Origin: Atopobium massiliense
Lineage (GTDB): Bacteria; Actinomycetota; Coriobacteriia; Coriobacteriales; Atopobiaceae
Assembly (NCBI GenBank): GCA_900343135.1
Contig: OPYK01000001.1
Location: forward strand, 186,001 to 250,000
DNA: 64,000 nucleotides
Reading direction: 5' to 3'
Numbering within the stretch: the stretch's first letter is position 1; each line of letters begins with the position of its first letter. A program made the position numbers and the translations under genes. Under the pieces are notes generated by a model. That model made no database searches, was not told where the DNA came from, and worked only from the letters and a program-made list of their open reading frames with translations. This document shows, one piece after another, positions 17,201-26,171 of the stretch.

Positions 17201-17545
17201 ACGACCATCGGGCGCGACCATGGGCTGACGAACAGCATGAAACGCACGGTGCATAAGTGAGTTACCGTCGATAACTGCAATGGTAGCGCCGCGCGAAAGA
17301 TCTGCAGAGACTGCAAGCGCTGCTGTAGGGGCTCCATCAACTACGCGCGCAGGCTGCGGCGGCGTTTTCTGTGCAACTCCGCTGCCATCATTAAATGCAG
17401 CATCAAGCATGCGTGCAACATCGCTAAACGAAGGCACGTGTGATTGAGAAGTTTCATTTTGCACATCATTACAACCTTGTGCACCATTACAAACAGCACT
17501 GTTAGTCTGAATATCATCGCTCGTGTTTTGGCAGGTATCGTGCAT
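14207..17545 (-). CDS. polA: DNA polymerase I, with degenerate proofreading domain and extra segments
   Basis: At 1112 residues this is about 200 longer than usual. Residues ~1-85 are a Ser/Asn/Ala-rich extension. Residues ~88-375 are the 5' nuclease (VIDGNSLMHRAFHA, FTGDRDIYQL, GLKGDTSDNIPGVPGIG). Residues ~385-510 are a low-complexity linker rich in Ser, Ala, Asp and Thr. The 3'-5' exonuclease region that follows lacks the Asp-x-Glu metal site (YIGIAHRL in its place) and should be inactive, as in Thermus Pol I. The polymerase has motif A DYSQIELRLLAH (~889), motif B RSRAKAVNFGIVYG and motif C QIHDELDFEV (~1063). ATG 17545 has AAAGG ten bases upstream; the extension contains no better-placed start. 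It fills gaps in repair and Okazaki-fragment processing. Confidence 0.95.
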   Translation of the reverse strand: MHDTCQNTSDDIQTNSAVCNGAQGCNDVQNETSQSHVPSFSDVARMLDAAFNDGSGVAQKTPPQPARVVDGAPTAALAVSADLSRGATIAVIDGNSLMHRAFHAVRQPMVAPDGRATNALLGFFNMLIKMYRTFTPNGIICAFDKGKPQIRIDMYEKYKAQRPPMDPSLHEQFPMVKELLSALNIPVCELAGWEGDDILGTLAKQGSDSGFSMMLFTGDRDIYQLASDSVTVVSTKKGVTDVTMMTPEDVDDLYHGITPQLVPDFYGLKGDTSDNIPGVPGIGPKRAAQLIVQYGNLEAVLAHADEVPGKMGESLRAHIDDARLSKKLATIRTDAPLDFAIERCAFPNFDCERVAQAFLALGFTSLTTKLIHLDERTKTMDIAGLMARHAQALRKTYAQQSIAVAVRAAAHSDNAAKDSNADNVAQDAPQHTTAKASDSSGSDSSCRKEQADASLHNAFSAMVRAIAETVRSTAEIRSSLETHSSAVASADAEQIKQQLARTSSDAAVHMSQEVSVLYGDEAKCEVMRAAEAGEYIGIAHRLHNNEDTAAQTLFSLTLQLSLACATSKALCVFCNDAAYEVVCELISSHARMVTSDAKQLFSLVYPADSSRAARIDYAACAIDAVFDTQLAAYLLNSDAASYDVDELLMQYAGVASYPQQPIGSAAAHGFATDDDQKALSEMLACAKAQRVLQAPLMYALMLDESYDVYCGIELPLICVLLDMERTGLHVDTDILHEQSMAINREINHMLATLHTDIGETINIDSPMQLSHVLFDVWQLPTKGLKKTKRGYFSTNAKTLEALSKQDERVQLILDYRERAKLKSTYLDALPAQIKPDGRIHTTFNQTVAATGRLSSSDPNLQNIPTRSQLGHRVRKAFTVADDSVFLTCDYSQIELRLLAHLSQDPHLIAAFNSGADFHAATASRIFGIEQDAVTPQLRSRAKAVNFGIVYGQQAFGLASSLKISRVAAKEMIDKYFEVYPYVREFLDESVAFARAHGYVPTMYGRKRHIEHINASNFQLRSFAERTAMNHPMQGSAADIIKLAMIEVEKRLRASSLRAHLVLQIHDELDFEVATADCDALSELVKDAMEHVVSLRVPLIADISYASNWADAK

Positions 17546-17908
17546 TGGTTATGCCTTTCTTACCATATAGGCTCATGAGTTAATGTACGTATATATCTAT
17601 ATTCTAAAACACTTATGTAACCTACATCGAAATAATGCTTGCATGCCTGGCTCATGCAACCCCCATAAAAAGCAGGTCTACCAGCTACTATACCGTACTG
17701 GTAAGCATAAAAAAGCTGGTATGTGAAAAAGATATTTACTCCTCGTTTTATACTACTTCATAGCAAAATATTCGTGCATAATAAAGCAGTTACTTTGTGC
17801 TTTGCACCTGCGTGGCACATGTACACAATGTAGTTGGAAACCGTTTTTGAGCATCAAGGAGCGTCTCTACTCACGCACACAAAAAGCCAGAAAGGTAAGG
17901 CAACATCT
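17546..17908. other. divergent polA/glnN intergenic region with inverted repeat
   Basis: This 363-bp region separates divergent polA and glnN. TACCAGCT (17679-17686) and AGCTGGTA (17714-17721) form a perfect 8-bp inverted repeat, with CTGGTA again between them (17698-17703). A TATACT lies at 17749-17754 on the plus strand without a clear -35. The repeat could be a binding site for a nitrogen regulator acting on glnN or a leader hairpin of polA; the sequence does not decide. Confidence 0.35.
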
Positions 17909-19999
17909 ATGGCAAACGACAAAGTTTCGTTAGAATATGGTAGCTTGGTATTTACCGATGCCGATATGCAAGAAAGGCTTCCAAAGCCTACATATCGCGA
18001 GCTTAGGCGTGTTATCGACGAAGGTAAACCCATTAATCTCGATATTGCAAATGAAGTTGCTCATGCAATGAAACAGTGGGCACTCGAAAAAGGTGCGACG
18101 CATTTTACGCACTGGTTTCAGCCGCTTACTGGCATTACGTCCGAAAAACACGACAGCTTTTTAACGCCTAAAACCGATGGCAACATTCTTATGACCTTCT
18201 CAGGAAAAGAACTTATTCAGGGCGAAACTGATGGTTCAAGTTTTCCATCGGGCGGTCTGCGTGCAACGTTTGAAGCGCGTGGCTACACCATTTGGGATCC
18301 AATGAGCCCCGCCTTCATTAAAGACGAAGTGTTATGCATTCCAACTGCTTTTATTTCATACACAGGAGAAGCGCTCGACAAAAAAACGCCGCTTTTACGC
18401 TCTGAAGTTGCCCTTGAAGTGCAGGCAAAGCGCGTGCTTAACCTGTTCGACAGACATCCCAAACGTGTTATTACCAACTGTGGTCCTGAGCAGGAATTTT
18501 TCCTTATTAAAGAGTCGGACTATATTGCCCGCCCCGACCTCATTTTGTGCGGACGTACGCTTTTTGGTTGCGCGCCATCAAAGGGTCAAGAGCTCGAAGA
18601 GCACTACTTTGGCGCAATTCGTCCTTCGGTAAATGCGTACATGAAAGAAGTGGACGACGAGCTTTGGAAACTCGGCATTCCTATGCGCACCAAACACAAC
18701 GAAGTTGCACCATGCCAGCACGAAATGGCACCAATTTATGAGCAAAGCTCGCTTGCTATTGATGACAACCTGCTTACCATGGAAAAACTCAAGCTTATGG
18801 CAACACACCACGGACTTGCCTGCCTCGAACATGAAAAGCCGTTTGACTATGTAAACGGCTCGGGTAAGCACGACAACTGGTCGATTTCTGCCGACGGCGA
18901 AAACCTGCTCGAACCAGGCGATGAACCCGATGAAAACCTTCAGTTCTTAGCGTTCTTGTGCTTCCTTATTGCCGCAGTAGATGAACACGCCGACTTGCTC
19001 CGTGCATCAGTGGCATCCTGCGGAAACGATCACCGTTTGGGCGGCCACGAGGCGCCTCCTGCAATCGTTTCAATCTTTTTGGGCGACGAGCTCTCCCCCA
19101 TTGTTCAAGCCCTCATTAAAGGCAAACACGTAAGTGCACACGGCTGCGATGAAGTAGACCTTGGCGTTCCTGCACTTCCCAACCTTGCGCGCGACAATAC
19201 CGACCGCAACCGCACAAGCCCCTTTGCATTTACGGGTAACAAATTTGAGTTTAGAATGTGCGGCTCGCAACAAAATATCTCCGATTCAAACGTTGTGCTT
19301 AACACAGCGGTTGCCGAGCAGTGTGACAAATTTGCAAACGACCTGCAAGATTGCACAAAAGAAAACTTTGTTGAGCGCGCCATGGAATGGATTCGCACCT
19401 CACTTCAAGAGCACAAACGTATTTTGTTTGAAGGTAATGGCTACGCGGCAAGCTGGGAAGAAGAAGCAGCACGTCGCGGTCTTAAAAACAACAAAACAAC
19501 ACCCGATGCGCTGCCGTGCATGGTAGAACCGCGCAATATTGCGTTCTTCGAGAAGTATCATGTATTAAGTGAGGCAGAGCAACGTGCGCGGTATATTTCG
19601 CAAGCGGAACAGTATTCAAAACTCATGAATATTGAGGCTAACACCATGGTGTATATGGCACGCACGATGTATCTCCCTGCGCTGTATCGCTATTCGGGTA
19701 GCTGTGCCCAAAGCGTTGAGCACATAGCCGCTCTTGGCATAAACGACACCACACAACGCGCGGTTGTAGAGCAACTTGTGACTGGTATTCAAGCTATTAC
19801 ACAAGCCGCAAACGAGCTTGAACAAGAAAACGCGCATGCGCACACCATTGATTCGCCAAAAGAGCAAAACGACTACTATCGCGACGTTATCACGTCTAAG
19901 ATGGCTACACTTCGTGCAAGCGTTGACGCAATGGAGCCGCTTTGTGACCGCAGTATCTGGCCCGTTCCTTCCTACAACGACATACTCTTTTATGTATAG
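17909..19999 (+). CDS. glnN: glutamine synthetase type III
   Basis: A 696-residue enzyme that makes glutamine from glutamate, ammonia and ATP. Its length and motifs fit GSIII, common in Bacteroides, cyanobacteria and some Firmicutes and Coriobacteriia, not the ~470-residue GlnA. Visible catalytic segments are NCGPEQEFFLI (metal-binding Glu), the EVAPCQHEMAPIYE histidine region, GLACLEHEKPF, GHEAPPAIVSIFLG and the nucleotide/substrate segment DRNRTSPFAFTGNKFEFRM. I start at ATG 17909, eight bases after AGGTAAGG; the reading from 17834 adds 25 residues unlike the family. It is divergent from polA and followed by a MATE exporter gene 131 bp away. Confidence 0.95.
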   Translation: MANDKVSLEYGSLVFTDADMQERLPKPTYRELRRVIDEGKPINLDIANEVAHAMKQWALEKGATHFTHWFQPLTGITSEKHDSFLTPKTDGNILMTFSGKELIQGETDGSSFPSGGLRATFEARGYTIWDPMSPAFIKDEVLCIPTAFISYTGEALDKKTPLLRSEVALEVQAKRVLNLFDRHPKRVITNCGPEQEFFLIKESDYIARPDLILCGRTLFGCAPSKGQELEEHYFGAIRPSVNAYMKEVDDELWKLGIPMRTKHNEVAPCQHEMAPIYEQSSLAIDDNLLTMEKLKLMATHHGLACLEHEKPFDYVNGSGKHDNWSISADGENLLEPGDEPDENLQFLAFLCFLIAAVDEHADLLRASVASCGNDHRLGGHEAPPAIVSIFLGDELSPIVQALIKGKHVSAHGCDEVDLGVPALPNLARDNTDRNRTSPFAFTGNKFEFRMCGSQQNISDSNVVLNTAVAEQCDKFANDLQDCTKENFVERAMEWIRTSLQEHKRILFEGNGYAASWEEEAARRGLKNNKTTPDALPCMVEPRNIAFFEKYHVLSEAEQRARYISQAEQYSKLMNIEANTMVYMARTMYLPALYRYSGSCAQSVEHIAALGINDTTQRAVVEQLVTGIQAITQAANELEQENAHAHTIDSPKEQNDYYRDVITSKMATLRASVDAMEPLCDRSIWPVPSYNDILFYV

Positions 20000-20130
20000 T
20001 AGTACTGAGGTAGTACAAGGCACAAGCACTGCTACCCTGTAGCGCTCGTGCCTGCCAGTACAACTAAGCATACAAGTACTAAGCAATGTTGGAGAGGGAC
20101 ATACGCTTTGTATAGGGAGTACAGCAGCAT

Positions 20131-21549
20131 ATGACACAGGTGCTTACATCAACTAAGCAACCCGCAGAAACGCAGCATAGGCGAAAAAGTCGCGCGCTCG
20201 ATGTTACAACAGGAGTTATTTGGCAACAGCTCCTGCGGCTGTGTTTGCCTGTCTTTTTGAGCTCATTTTTTCAACAGCTGCAGCTCATTTGTAATGCGTG
20301 GGTTGTTGGTCAATATGCTGGTACCGAAGATTTTGCTGCGCTTCAGGCAACAAGTTCCCTCTGCGACATTGCTATTAGTTTTTCGCTTGGTTTGGGCATT
20401 GGTTGCAGCGTTATCGTAAGCCAGTACTACGGAGCAAAGCGCACGCATGAAGTATCGCGCGCGGTGCACACCGCTATGGGCATTGCTCTTGTTGCAGGTA
20501 TTTTCTTTGCAGTCGTTGGCTATGCGTGCTCACCTATCATGCTTACCATGATGCGAACTCCGCAACAGCTCATGCAAAAGTCGCTCGATTTTACCTACCT
20601 GTTTATGATTGGTATGGTTTTTTCGCTTATTTATAACATTGGAAGCGGCCTTCAGCGTGCTGTTGGCGACACCACTACCCCGTCGTTTGTTGTAGCAACA
20701 ACGGGTATCGTAAACGCCATTCTCGACATCGTGTTTGTTGCCGGTATGCACCTGGAAACACGCGGCTGCGGATATGCAACCCTCATTTCGCTTATCTACG
20801 GCGCTGTAGTCACACTTATCTGTTTAATGCGGGCAAATGGCTGCTGGAGGCTGCGCTTACGTGAGATTCGTATAGAATACCACTATGCAAAAAAGATGCT
20901 GCTTTGCGGTTTTCCGCTTGCTATTCAAGGCTCCATGTTTGGTATTTCAAACGTAGTAATTCAAGGGAGCATCAATATTTTTGGCGAAGCGGCAATTGCC
21001 GCATGGGGACTTTCAAACCGTATGGTTACGTTTGTGTGGATGGGGTCGGATGCGCTCGGCTCATCTATTACAACATTTTCAGCCCAAAACTTTGGCGCGC
21101 GGAATATTGCACGTATGAAAAAAGGCACGATAACGTCACTTATCATGTCGGCGCTGCTTGTTTGCGGCGGCTGTGCCATCGTGTTGCAGGTAGCAGAGCC
21201 ATTTGCGCATTTCTTTACCCACGACGAAGAAGTTATTGCCATTACGCTTACCATACTTATGTGTAATGCACCGTTTATGTTTTTCTATGCCATTATGGAC
21301 GTGTTCTCGGGTGCTATACGCGGCAGTGGCGAAAGTTTAGGACCGATGATTATTACCATTATTGGTACCTGCGTTTTGCGCCTTATATGGGTTGGTGTGC
21401 TTGAGCCCTTCCACCCGCAACTCTTGCTCATTTTGTCGAGCTACCCCATCTCGTGGTCTACTACCGCTGCAATATTTGCACTGTACTATCTCAAAGGAAA
21501 TTGGCTACGCCGCGGCGCTGCAAAGCGCACACAAACACAGGCCGCATAA
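20131..21549 (+). CDS. MATE family Na+/H+-driven multidrug exporter
   Basis: A 472-residue integral membrane protein with about twelve hydrophobic spans in two homologous halves. The first half begins at LLRLCLPVFLSSFFQQLQ with the MATE-typical GQYAGTEDFAALQATS, and the second at MLLCGFPLAIQGSMFGISN. A short charged N-terminus (residues 1-27) and a basic C-terminus lie in the cytoplasm. Relatives export cationic drugs or metabolites in exchange for Na+ or H+; the substrate cannot be read here. ATG 20131 has a weak GGGAG about 11 bases upstream. Convergent with aspS, with a shared terminator between them. Confidence 0.9.
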   Translation: MTQVLTSTKQPAETQHRRKSRALDVTTGVIWQQLLRLCLPVFLSSFFQQLQLICNAWVVGQYAGTEDFAALQATSSLCDIAISFSLGLGIGCSVIVSQYYGAKRTHEVSRAVHTAMGIALVAGIFFAVVGYACSPIMLTMMRTPQQLMQKSLDFTYLFMIGMVFSLIYNIGSGLQRAVGDTTTPSFVVATTGIVNAILDIVFVAGMHLETRGCGYATLISLIYGAVVTLICLMRANGCWRLRLREIRIEYHYAKKMLLCGFPLAIQGSMFGISNVVIQGSINIFGEAAIAAWGLSNRMVTFVWMGSDALGSSITTFSAQNFGARNIARMKKGTITSLIMSALLVCGGCAIVLQVAEPFAHFFTHDEEVIAITLTILMCNAPFMFFYAIMDVFSGAIRGSGESLGPMIITIIGTCVLRLIWVGVLEPFHPQLLLILSSYPISWSTTAAIFALYYLKGNWLRRGAAKRTQTQAA

Positions 21550-21639
21550 CTGCTGCAAGGTACACTATTCTGTGCATCGCAGCGTGTACTGCATCGCAGC
21601 GTGTATAAAACCGAGCACAAAACCGCACATTATACAAAA

Positions 21640-21668
21640 GCAGGCGACATCATGTGCCGCCTGCTATT
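21640..21668. terminator. bidirectional terminator between the MATE gene and aspS
   Basis: GCAGGCG (21640-21646) pairs with CGCCTGC around an 11-base loop. The plus strand continues TATTTT and the minus strand CTTTTG, so it can serve both convergent genes. Confidence 0.7.
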
Positions 21669-21748
21669 TTGATATAACTATGTGATTATGCACGCTACTT
21701 GTATGCGCAAACACGTGCACGGTTGAGCCATCTGAATGAGCAACACGC

Positions 21749-23515
21749 TTATTTATCAACACGTAAATGTAAATCGCGTAGCTGTGCTTCCGATACAGAA
21801 GCAGGTGCAGCGCTCATTAAATCGCTTCCCGACGTAGACTTTGGAAATGCAATAACTTCGCGAATCGATTCGGTGCCACAAATAAGCATGCATACGCGAT
21901 CGAGACCAAGCGCAAATCCGCCCATAGGAGGCGCACCATATTGCAGCGCGTCAAGCAAGAAACCAAATTGCGCACGCGCACGCTCAGGTGTAAATCCAAG
22001 AAGCTCAAGGATATCAAGCTGCATCTTTGGATCGTGAATACGCATGCCGCCGCCGCCAGCTTCGTAGCCGTCCATAACAAAGTCGTAGGTATACGAGCCA
22101 ATACCAAGAGGATTAGCCTTAATTTCTTCAACAGACTCACAGCGCGGCAGCGTAAAGGGCTGATGCTCGGCTGCATAGGCGCCACGCTCGTCGTCCCAAT
22201 GGAACAGTGGGAAGTTAACCACCCACAAGAACGCATGACCGCTGCGCGTAATACCAAGTGCATCGGCCATATGAAGACGCAGCGCGCCCATAACCTCGTC
22301 GGCAACAAGGCGTGTATCAATACAAAAGAGCAGCAAGTCACCGGCGACTGCATTCATCTCACGCGTAAGATATGCAATTTCTTCTTGGCTCATAAACTTG
22401 GCAATTGAGCCTTTAATGTCGCCAGCATCGGTAAATGCAATCCACGCAAGGCCTTTTGCACCTTCTTTTTTGGCAACGTCTTGAAGTTTGTCGATGCGCG
22501 ATCTACCCCAGTTACCTGCACCTTTAGCGCAAATACAACAAATTCGTTTGTTTTCTTTTTCGGCATTAGCAAAAAGCGAAAACTCACTTGATGTAAAACC
22601 ACTCGTAAGGTTGTGAATTTCCATACCAAAGCGCGTATCGGGCTTATCGCTTCCATACGTATCCATGGCGTCCCAGTATTGCATACGTGGCAAAGGTATA
22701 GGCATGTCAACGCCAACCTGTGCAAACGCTTCATGCAAAATTTGTTCAAGCGTATGCAAAATATCGTCTTCGGTAACGAAGCTCATTTCCATATCTACCT
22801 GCGTAAATTCTGGTTGCCTATCGGCACGAAAATCTTCGTCACGAAAACACTTTGCCACTTGGTAATACCGCTCAACGCCACCTATCATAAGCAGCTGTTT
22901 TAACAGCTGAGGTGATTGAGGAAGAGCGTAGAATGCACCTTTTTTAATACGCGAAGGAACCAAAAAATCGCGCGCACCTTCGGGAGTAGACTTAAACAGC
23001 GCCGGCGTTTCTACCTCCATAAATGCATGGTTATGAAAGGCTTGACGGATAGCAAAGGTAAAATCACTTCGTTTTTGAAGTGTTTGCACTGTACGCGGGC
23101 GTCGAATATCAAGGTAGCGATACGTAAGATACATGTCTTCGGATAGGTCAATTTTATCTTCAATCTGAAATGGCGGCGTAGGCGACGCATTAAATACCGT
23201 AATGTCAGAGGCAAGCACCTCAATACACCCAGTTGTACTAGACGTTTTTTGCTGATCGGCAGGGCGCAGACGCACCGTGCCTGTAATTTGCACGCACCAT
23301 TCACTTCTGAGTTTTTGTGCGCACGCGTAGGTTTCATCGCTACAACACGCAGGGTCGATAGCAATTTGCGTATAGCCGTCTTTGTCACGAATATCGATAA
23401 AAATAAGGCCACCTAAATCGCGACGGTGCCATACCCATCCCGTAAGTACAACATGCGCATTAACATCTGAGCTTGTAAGCTCGCCACAGGTGTGTGTATG
23501 CATCGAAGTTACCAT
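21749..23515 (-). CDS. aspS: aspartyl-tRNA synthetase
   Basis: A 588-residue class II synthetase of the bacterial type. Residues ~1-105 are the OB-fold anticodon domain (VVLTGWVWHRRDLGGLIFIDIRD). Class II motif 2 is FRDEDFRADRQPEFTQVDMEMSF, and motif 3 is GGFALGLDRVCMLICG near the end. Between them lies the ~100-residue bacterial GAD insertion domain (residues ~285-420). It charges tRNA-Asp; whether it also misacylates tRNA-Asn cannot be judged here. ATG 23515 follows an AG-rich stretch. The upstream region carries two short palindromes. Confidence 0.96.
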   Translation of the reverse strand: MVTSMHTHTCGELTSSDVNAHVVLTGWVWHRRDLGGLIFIDIRDKDGYTQIAIDPACCSDETYACAQKLRSEWCVQITGTVRLRPADQQKTSSTTGCIEVLASDITVFNASPTPPFQIEDKIDLSEDMYLTYRYLDIRRPRTVQTLQKRSDFTFAIRQAFHNHAFMEVETPALFKSTPEGARDFLVPSRIKKGAFYALPQSPQLLKQLLMIGGVERYYQVAKCFRDEDFRADRQPEFTQVDMEMSFVTEDDILHTLEQILHEAFAQVGVDMPIPLPRMQYWDAMDTYGSDKPDTRFGMEIHNLTSGFTSSEFSLFANAEKENKRICCICAKGAGNWGRSRIDKLQDVAKKEGAKGLAWIAFTDAGDIKGSIAKFMSQEEIAYLTREMNAVAGDLLLFCIDTRLVADEVMGALRLHMADALGITRSGHAFLWVVNFPLFHWDDERGAYAAEHQPFTLPRCESVEEIKANPLGIGSYTYDFVMDGYEAGGGGMRIHDPKMQLDILELLGFTPERARAQFGFLLDALQYGAPPMGGFALGLDRVCMLICGTESIREVIAFPKSTSGSDLMSAAPASVSEAQLRDLHLRVDK

Positions 23516-23597
23516 AGCCTTGCCTCTTTCGATTACCGTATATTACTCTTTACACATACATATCTACCAGCATGTATTGCACGCCAGCTAACAATCG

Positions 23598-23628
23598 AAC
23601 ATATGTCATATGTTGGTAGTATATACTA
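23598..23628. promoter_or_regulatory. paired palindromes upstream of aspS and the efflux operon
   Basis: AACATATG-T-CATATGTT (23598-23614) is perfectly symmetric, and three bases on is the 12-bp palindrome TAGTATATACTA (23617-23628), which contains TATACT on both strands and so could hold a -10 box in either direction. They lie between divergent aspS and the MacA-like gene. I see nothing else in 23516-23825. Confidence 0.4.
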
Positions 23629-23825
23629 ACACACACGCGTGCACATGCGCATGCAGGCACTTTAGCGTAACTTCCATAACAGCGCTTTAATGTTCGGGCG
23701 CAAAACGCAATGCACAACAGCGAAAGTGGGAATGGAAACACGCGTGCTTATGATAAACTATAGCCACTACAATTCTATAGACGTGCATTATTGTGCAACA
23801 GTCAACCCGAGAGTAAGGGGCTACT

Positions 23826-25331
23826 ATGTGGCTTTTTAACAACCAAGAAAAAAAGCAGCGCACTTCATCGGCTGTAATGCCTGTACTACCACTCCCTACT
23901 GTACCTGCTCACCCAAGCACCCAAGAACAATCAGGCACGAGCGAACCTACCCAACCACACGCAGCAAACGAAACACACCAGGATGCAGCAGATGTAACTA
24001 ACACCGTACCTGCACCGGGAGCGGCACCTACCCCTAAACTAAATGGTAACGCCGCAGCAATTTCTCAACTACAAGAAGGTGTTATGCCGGGTACGATAGC
24101 TCCATCACAAGAAGCGATGAGCGCAGAAGCAGTAAAAACAATCGAAGCTATGCGCAAAAAAGCAAAACGCAAGCGTAAAGCCATTATTGCTGGCATTATT
24201 GTTTTGTTTATTATTGCCGTGTGCGCTATTGCAGGAAATATGCTGCTTTCGAACGCATCAAAGCCACACCAAACGCAGCAAACTGCTTTTGTTACCAAAC
24301 AAAACTTTACAGCAACAATTAAAGCGCAAGGACAAGCACAGCCCGTTTCGAGCACGTATATTACGCCCGAAATCCAAGGCATTGTCGATAAGGTATATGT
24401 AACCGAAGGTTCGCAAGTTAAAAAGGGCGACACGCTCTTTACCATTAAAAACCAGGAGATTGATGATGCTATTGAAGCGGCAAACGACCAGCTTGCCGTT
24501 GCTAAAAAACAGTTAGCGTCTGCAAAAGACGGAAAAGCACGCGCTCAAGCGGCATATGATACCGCGCTTAAAGCCTATAACGGTGCAAAAACACAGCAAG
24601 AGCAAGCAGCGCTTCCCCATCCTGATACGGTGTTTGAACAGGTAGTTTCTGCTTCAAACGCCTGCGACCAGGCGCAACTGCAGGTAAAGAACGCACAAAA
24701 ACAGCTCGACAAAGCCAAAGAACACGCAGCTAAACGCACGGTTACCTCGCCTATCAGCGGAAGTGTGTTAACACTTGGCGTAAAACAGGGTGCTTCAACC
24801 GCAATGGGCGCTGGGCAAAACAGTATGCCGGGCGCAAGCCAGCTTATGCAAATTGCCGATATAAGCAAAATGCGCGTGCGCGTAGCGGTAAGCGAGCTTG
24901 ATATTTCGCATATTGAGGTAGGTCAGCCTGCAAGCGTTACGTTTAACGCACTTGAGCACGTGCAGTGCGATGCTACCGTTGAAAATATTTCGAATACCAC
25001 CGAGGTTTCTGCGCAACCTATGCCAAATGACAGAGAATCTGTTGCAAAATACATGGTAGACGTTATTATTACCAATCCCGACCCAGCTATTCGCGTTGGC
25101 ATGTCGAGTGAAGTTACCATTACCACCAAGAATATCCCCGATGCCCTCTGCGTACCATCTGCCGCCGTGTACGAGCGCGATGGTGCCAACTACGTGCGTG
25201 TTGTACGTGGCGACTCCTCTAACGGTGAGTCTGAAACTACCGAATGCGCTATTACAGTTGTTGCACGCTCATCAAACACCTGCGTTATCGAAGGACTTGA
25301 AGAAGGCAGCGAGGTGGAAATTGAAAGCTAA
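23826..25331 (+). CDS. MacA/YknX-like membrane fusion protein of an ABC exporter
   Basis: A 501-residue adaptor (HlyD/RND-adaptor family). Residues 1-115 are a Pro/Ala/Thr/Gln-rich cytoplasmic tail, unusually long for the family. A single membrane span follows (AIIAGIIVLFIIAVCAIAGNM, ~120-140). The outside part has the lipoyl-like half IQGIVDKVYVTEGSQVKKGDTLFTI, a coiled-coil hairpin rich in Ala, Lys and Gln (~220-300), the second lipoyl half RTVTSPISGSVLTLGVKQG, and a beta-barrel ending near residue 480. It couples the ATPase and permease encoded next, as in Bacillus YknXYZ. ATG 23826 has AAGGGG upstream. The stop overlaps the ATPase start by 11 bases. Confidence 0.88.
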   Translation: MWLFNNQEKKQRTSSAVMPVLPLPTVPAHPSTQEQSGTSEPTQPHAANETHQDAADVTNTVPAPGAAPTPKLNGNAAAISQLQEGVMPGTIAPSQEAMSAEAVKTIEAMRKKAKRKRKAIIAGIIVLFIIAVCAIAGNMLLSNASKPHQTQQTAFVTKQNFTATIKAQGQAQPVSSTYITPEIQGIVDKVYVTEGSQVKKGDTLFTIKNQEIDDAIEAANDQLAVAKKQLASAKDGKARAQAAYDTALKAYNGAKTQQEQAALPHPDTVFEQVVSASNACDQAQLQVKNAQKQLDKAKEHAAKRTVTSPISGSVLTLGVKQGASTAMGAGQNSMPGASQLMQIADISKMRVRVAVSELDISHIEVGQPASVTFNALEHVQCDATVENISNTTEVSAQPMPNDRESVAKYMVDVIITNPDPAIRVGMSSEVTITTKNIPDALCVPSAAVYERDGANYVRVVRGDSSNGESETTECAITVVARSSNTCVIEGLEEGSEVEIES

Positions 25332-26163
25332 TACATCCACGCGCGATGTCCCTGCACGGAACACTCCTGCTGCAACGGGCACCACGCCAGCTGTTCAACC
25401 AGCTGTTCAGCATAACGCGTCACCTGCAAAAACGCTTGTTATCGACGTACACAATCTTGAGCGCGTGTATCAAACGGGCACAAGCTGCTTCTATGCGTTA
25501 AAAGGCGTAAATCTGCAGGTGTATCAGGGAGAATTTTTATGCATTATGGGTCCTTCGGGATCGGGCAAATCTACCCTCATGAATATTTTGGGCTGCCTGG
25601 ATACTCCAACTGCAGGAAAGTATGTGCTTGAAGGCGTTAACGTATCGGCACTTTCGGATGATGAATTGGCACAGCTGCGTGCAGAGCGCCTTGGCTTTGT
25701 ATTTCAGTCGTTTAACTTGCTTCCGCGCACAACGGTGCTTAATAACGTGTGCTTGCCGCTTGTGTATTCACATGTACCGCGCCATGAGCGTCTTGAACGT
25801 GCAGTTAATGCCCTCTGTGCCGTGTCACTTGGCGAGGAATATTACAATCACAAGTCAAATGAGCTTTCGGGCGGACAAATGCAGCGCGTTGCCATTGCGC
25901 GGGCGCTGGTAAACAATCCCGCTGTTATTTTTGCAGATGAGCCCACCGGTAACCTTGATAGTGCAACATCGCAGCTTGTACTTTCAACCTTTAAAGCACT
26001 TAAAGACCAAGGCAAAACAATTATTCTTATTACGCACGACCCACAAGTTGCCTCCTGGGCAGATCGCGTAGTGCATATTCGTGACGGGCATTTGCTTACC
26101 GACCAGCAAGAAGCACAAATTAAAAAGCAGCTTGCTTCGCATACGTTTACACGCAACGGATAG
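25321..26163 (+). CDS. MacB/LolD-like ABC exporter ATPase
   Basis: A 280-residue ATPase. Residues ~38-270 form the nucleotide-binding domain: Walker A GPSGSGKSTL, Q-loop FVFQSFNLLPRTTVLNNV, signature LSGGQMQRVAIARAL, Walker B VIFADEPTGNLDS and switch ITHD. The FNLL segment is typical of the MacB/LolD/FtsE group. The start is taken as TTG 25321, because GAGGTGG lies four bases upstream and no ATG or GTG lies between there and the fold; the gene then overlaps the end of the MFP gene by 11 bases. A longer reading from 25096 would run through the MFP coding region. The Thr/Ala/Pro-rich N-terminal ~37 residues resemble the tail of the MFP. Confidence 0.9.
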   Translation: MKANTSTRDVPARNTPAATGTTPAVQPAVQHNASPAKTLVIDVHNLERVYQTGTSCFYALKGVNLQVYQGEFLCIMGPSGSGKSTLMNILGCLDTPTAGKYVLEGVNVSALSDDELAQLRAERLGFVFQSFNLLPRTTVLNNVCLPLVYSHVPRHERLERAVNALCAVSLGEEYYNHKSNELSGGQMQRVAIARALVNNPAVIFADEPTGNLDSATSQLVLSTFKALKDQGKTIILITHDPQVASWADRVVHIRDGHLLTDQQEAQIKKQLASHTFTRNG

Positions 26164-26171
26164 GTGGCACT

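Noticed and set aside
20000-20130. Terminator after glnN (AGGCAC/GTGCCT hairpin)
   Set aside because: A stem is possible around 20017-20053, but it has no T-run, so I do not list it as a terminator.
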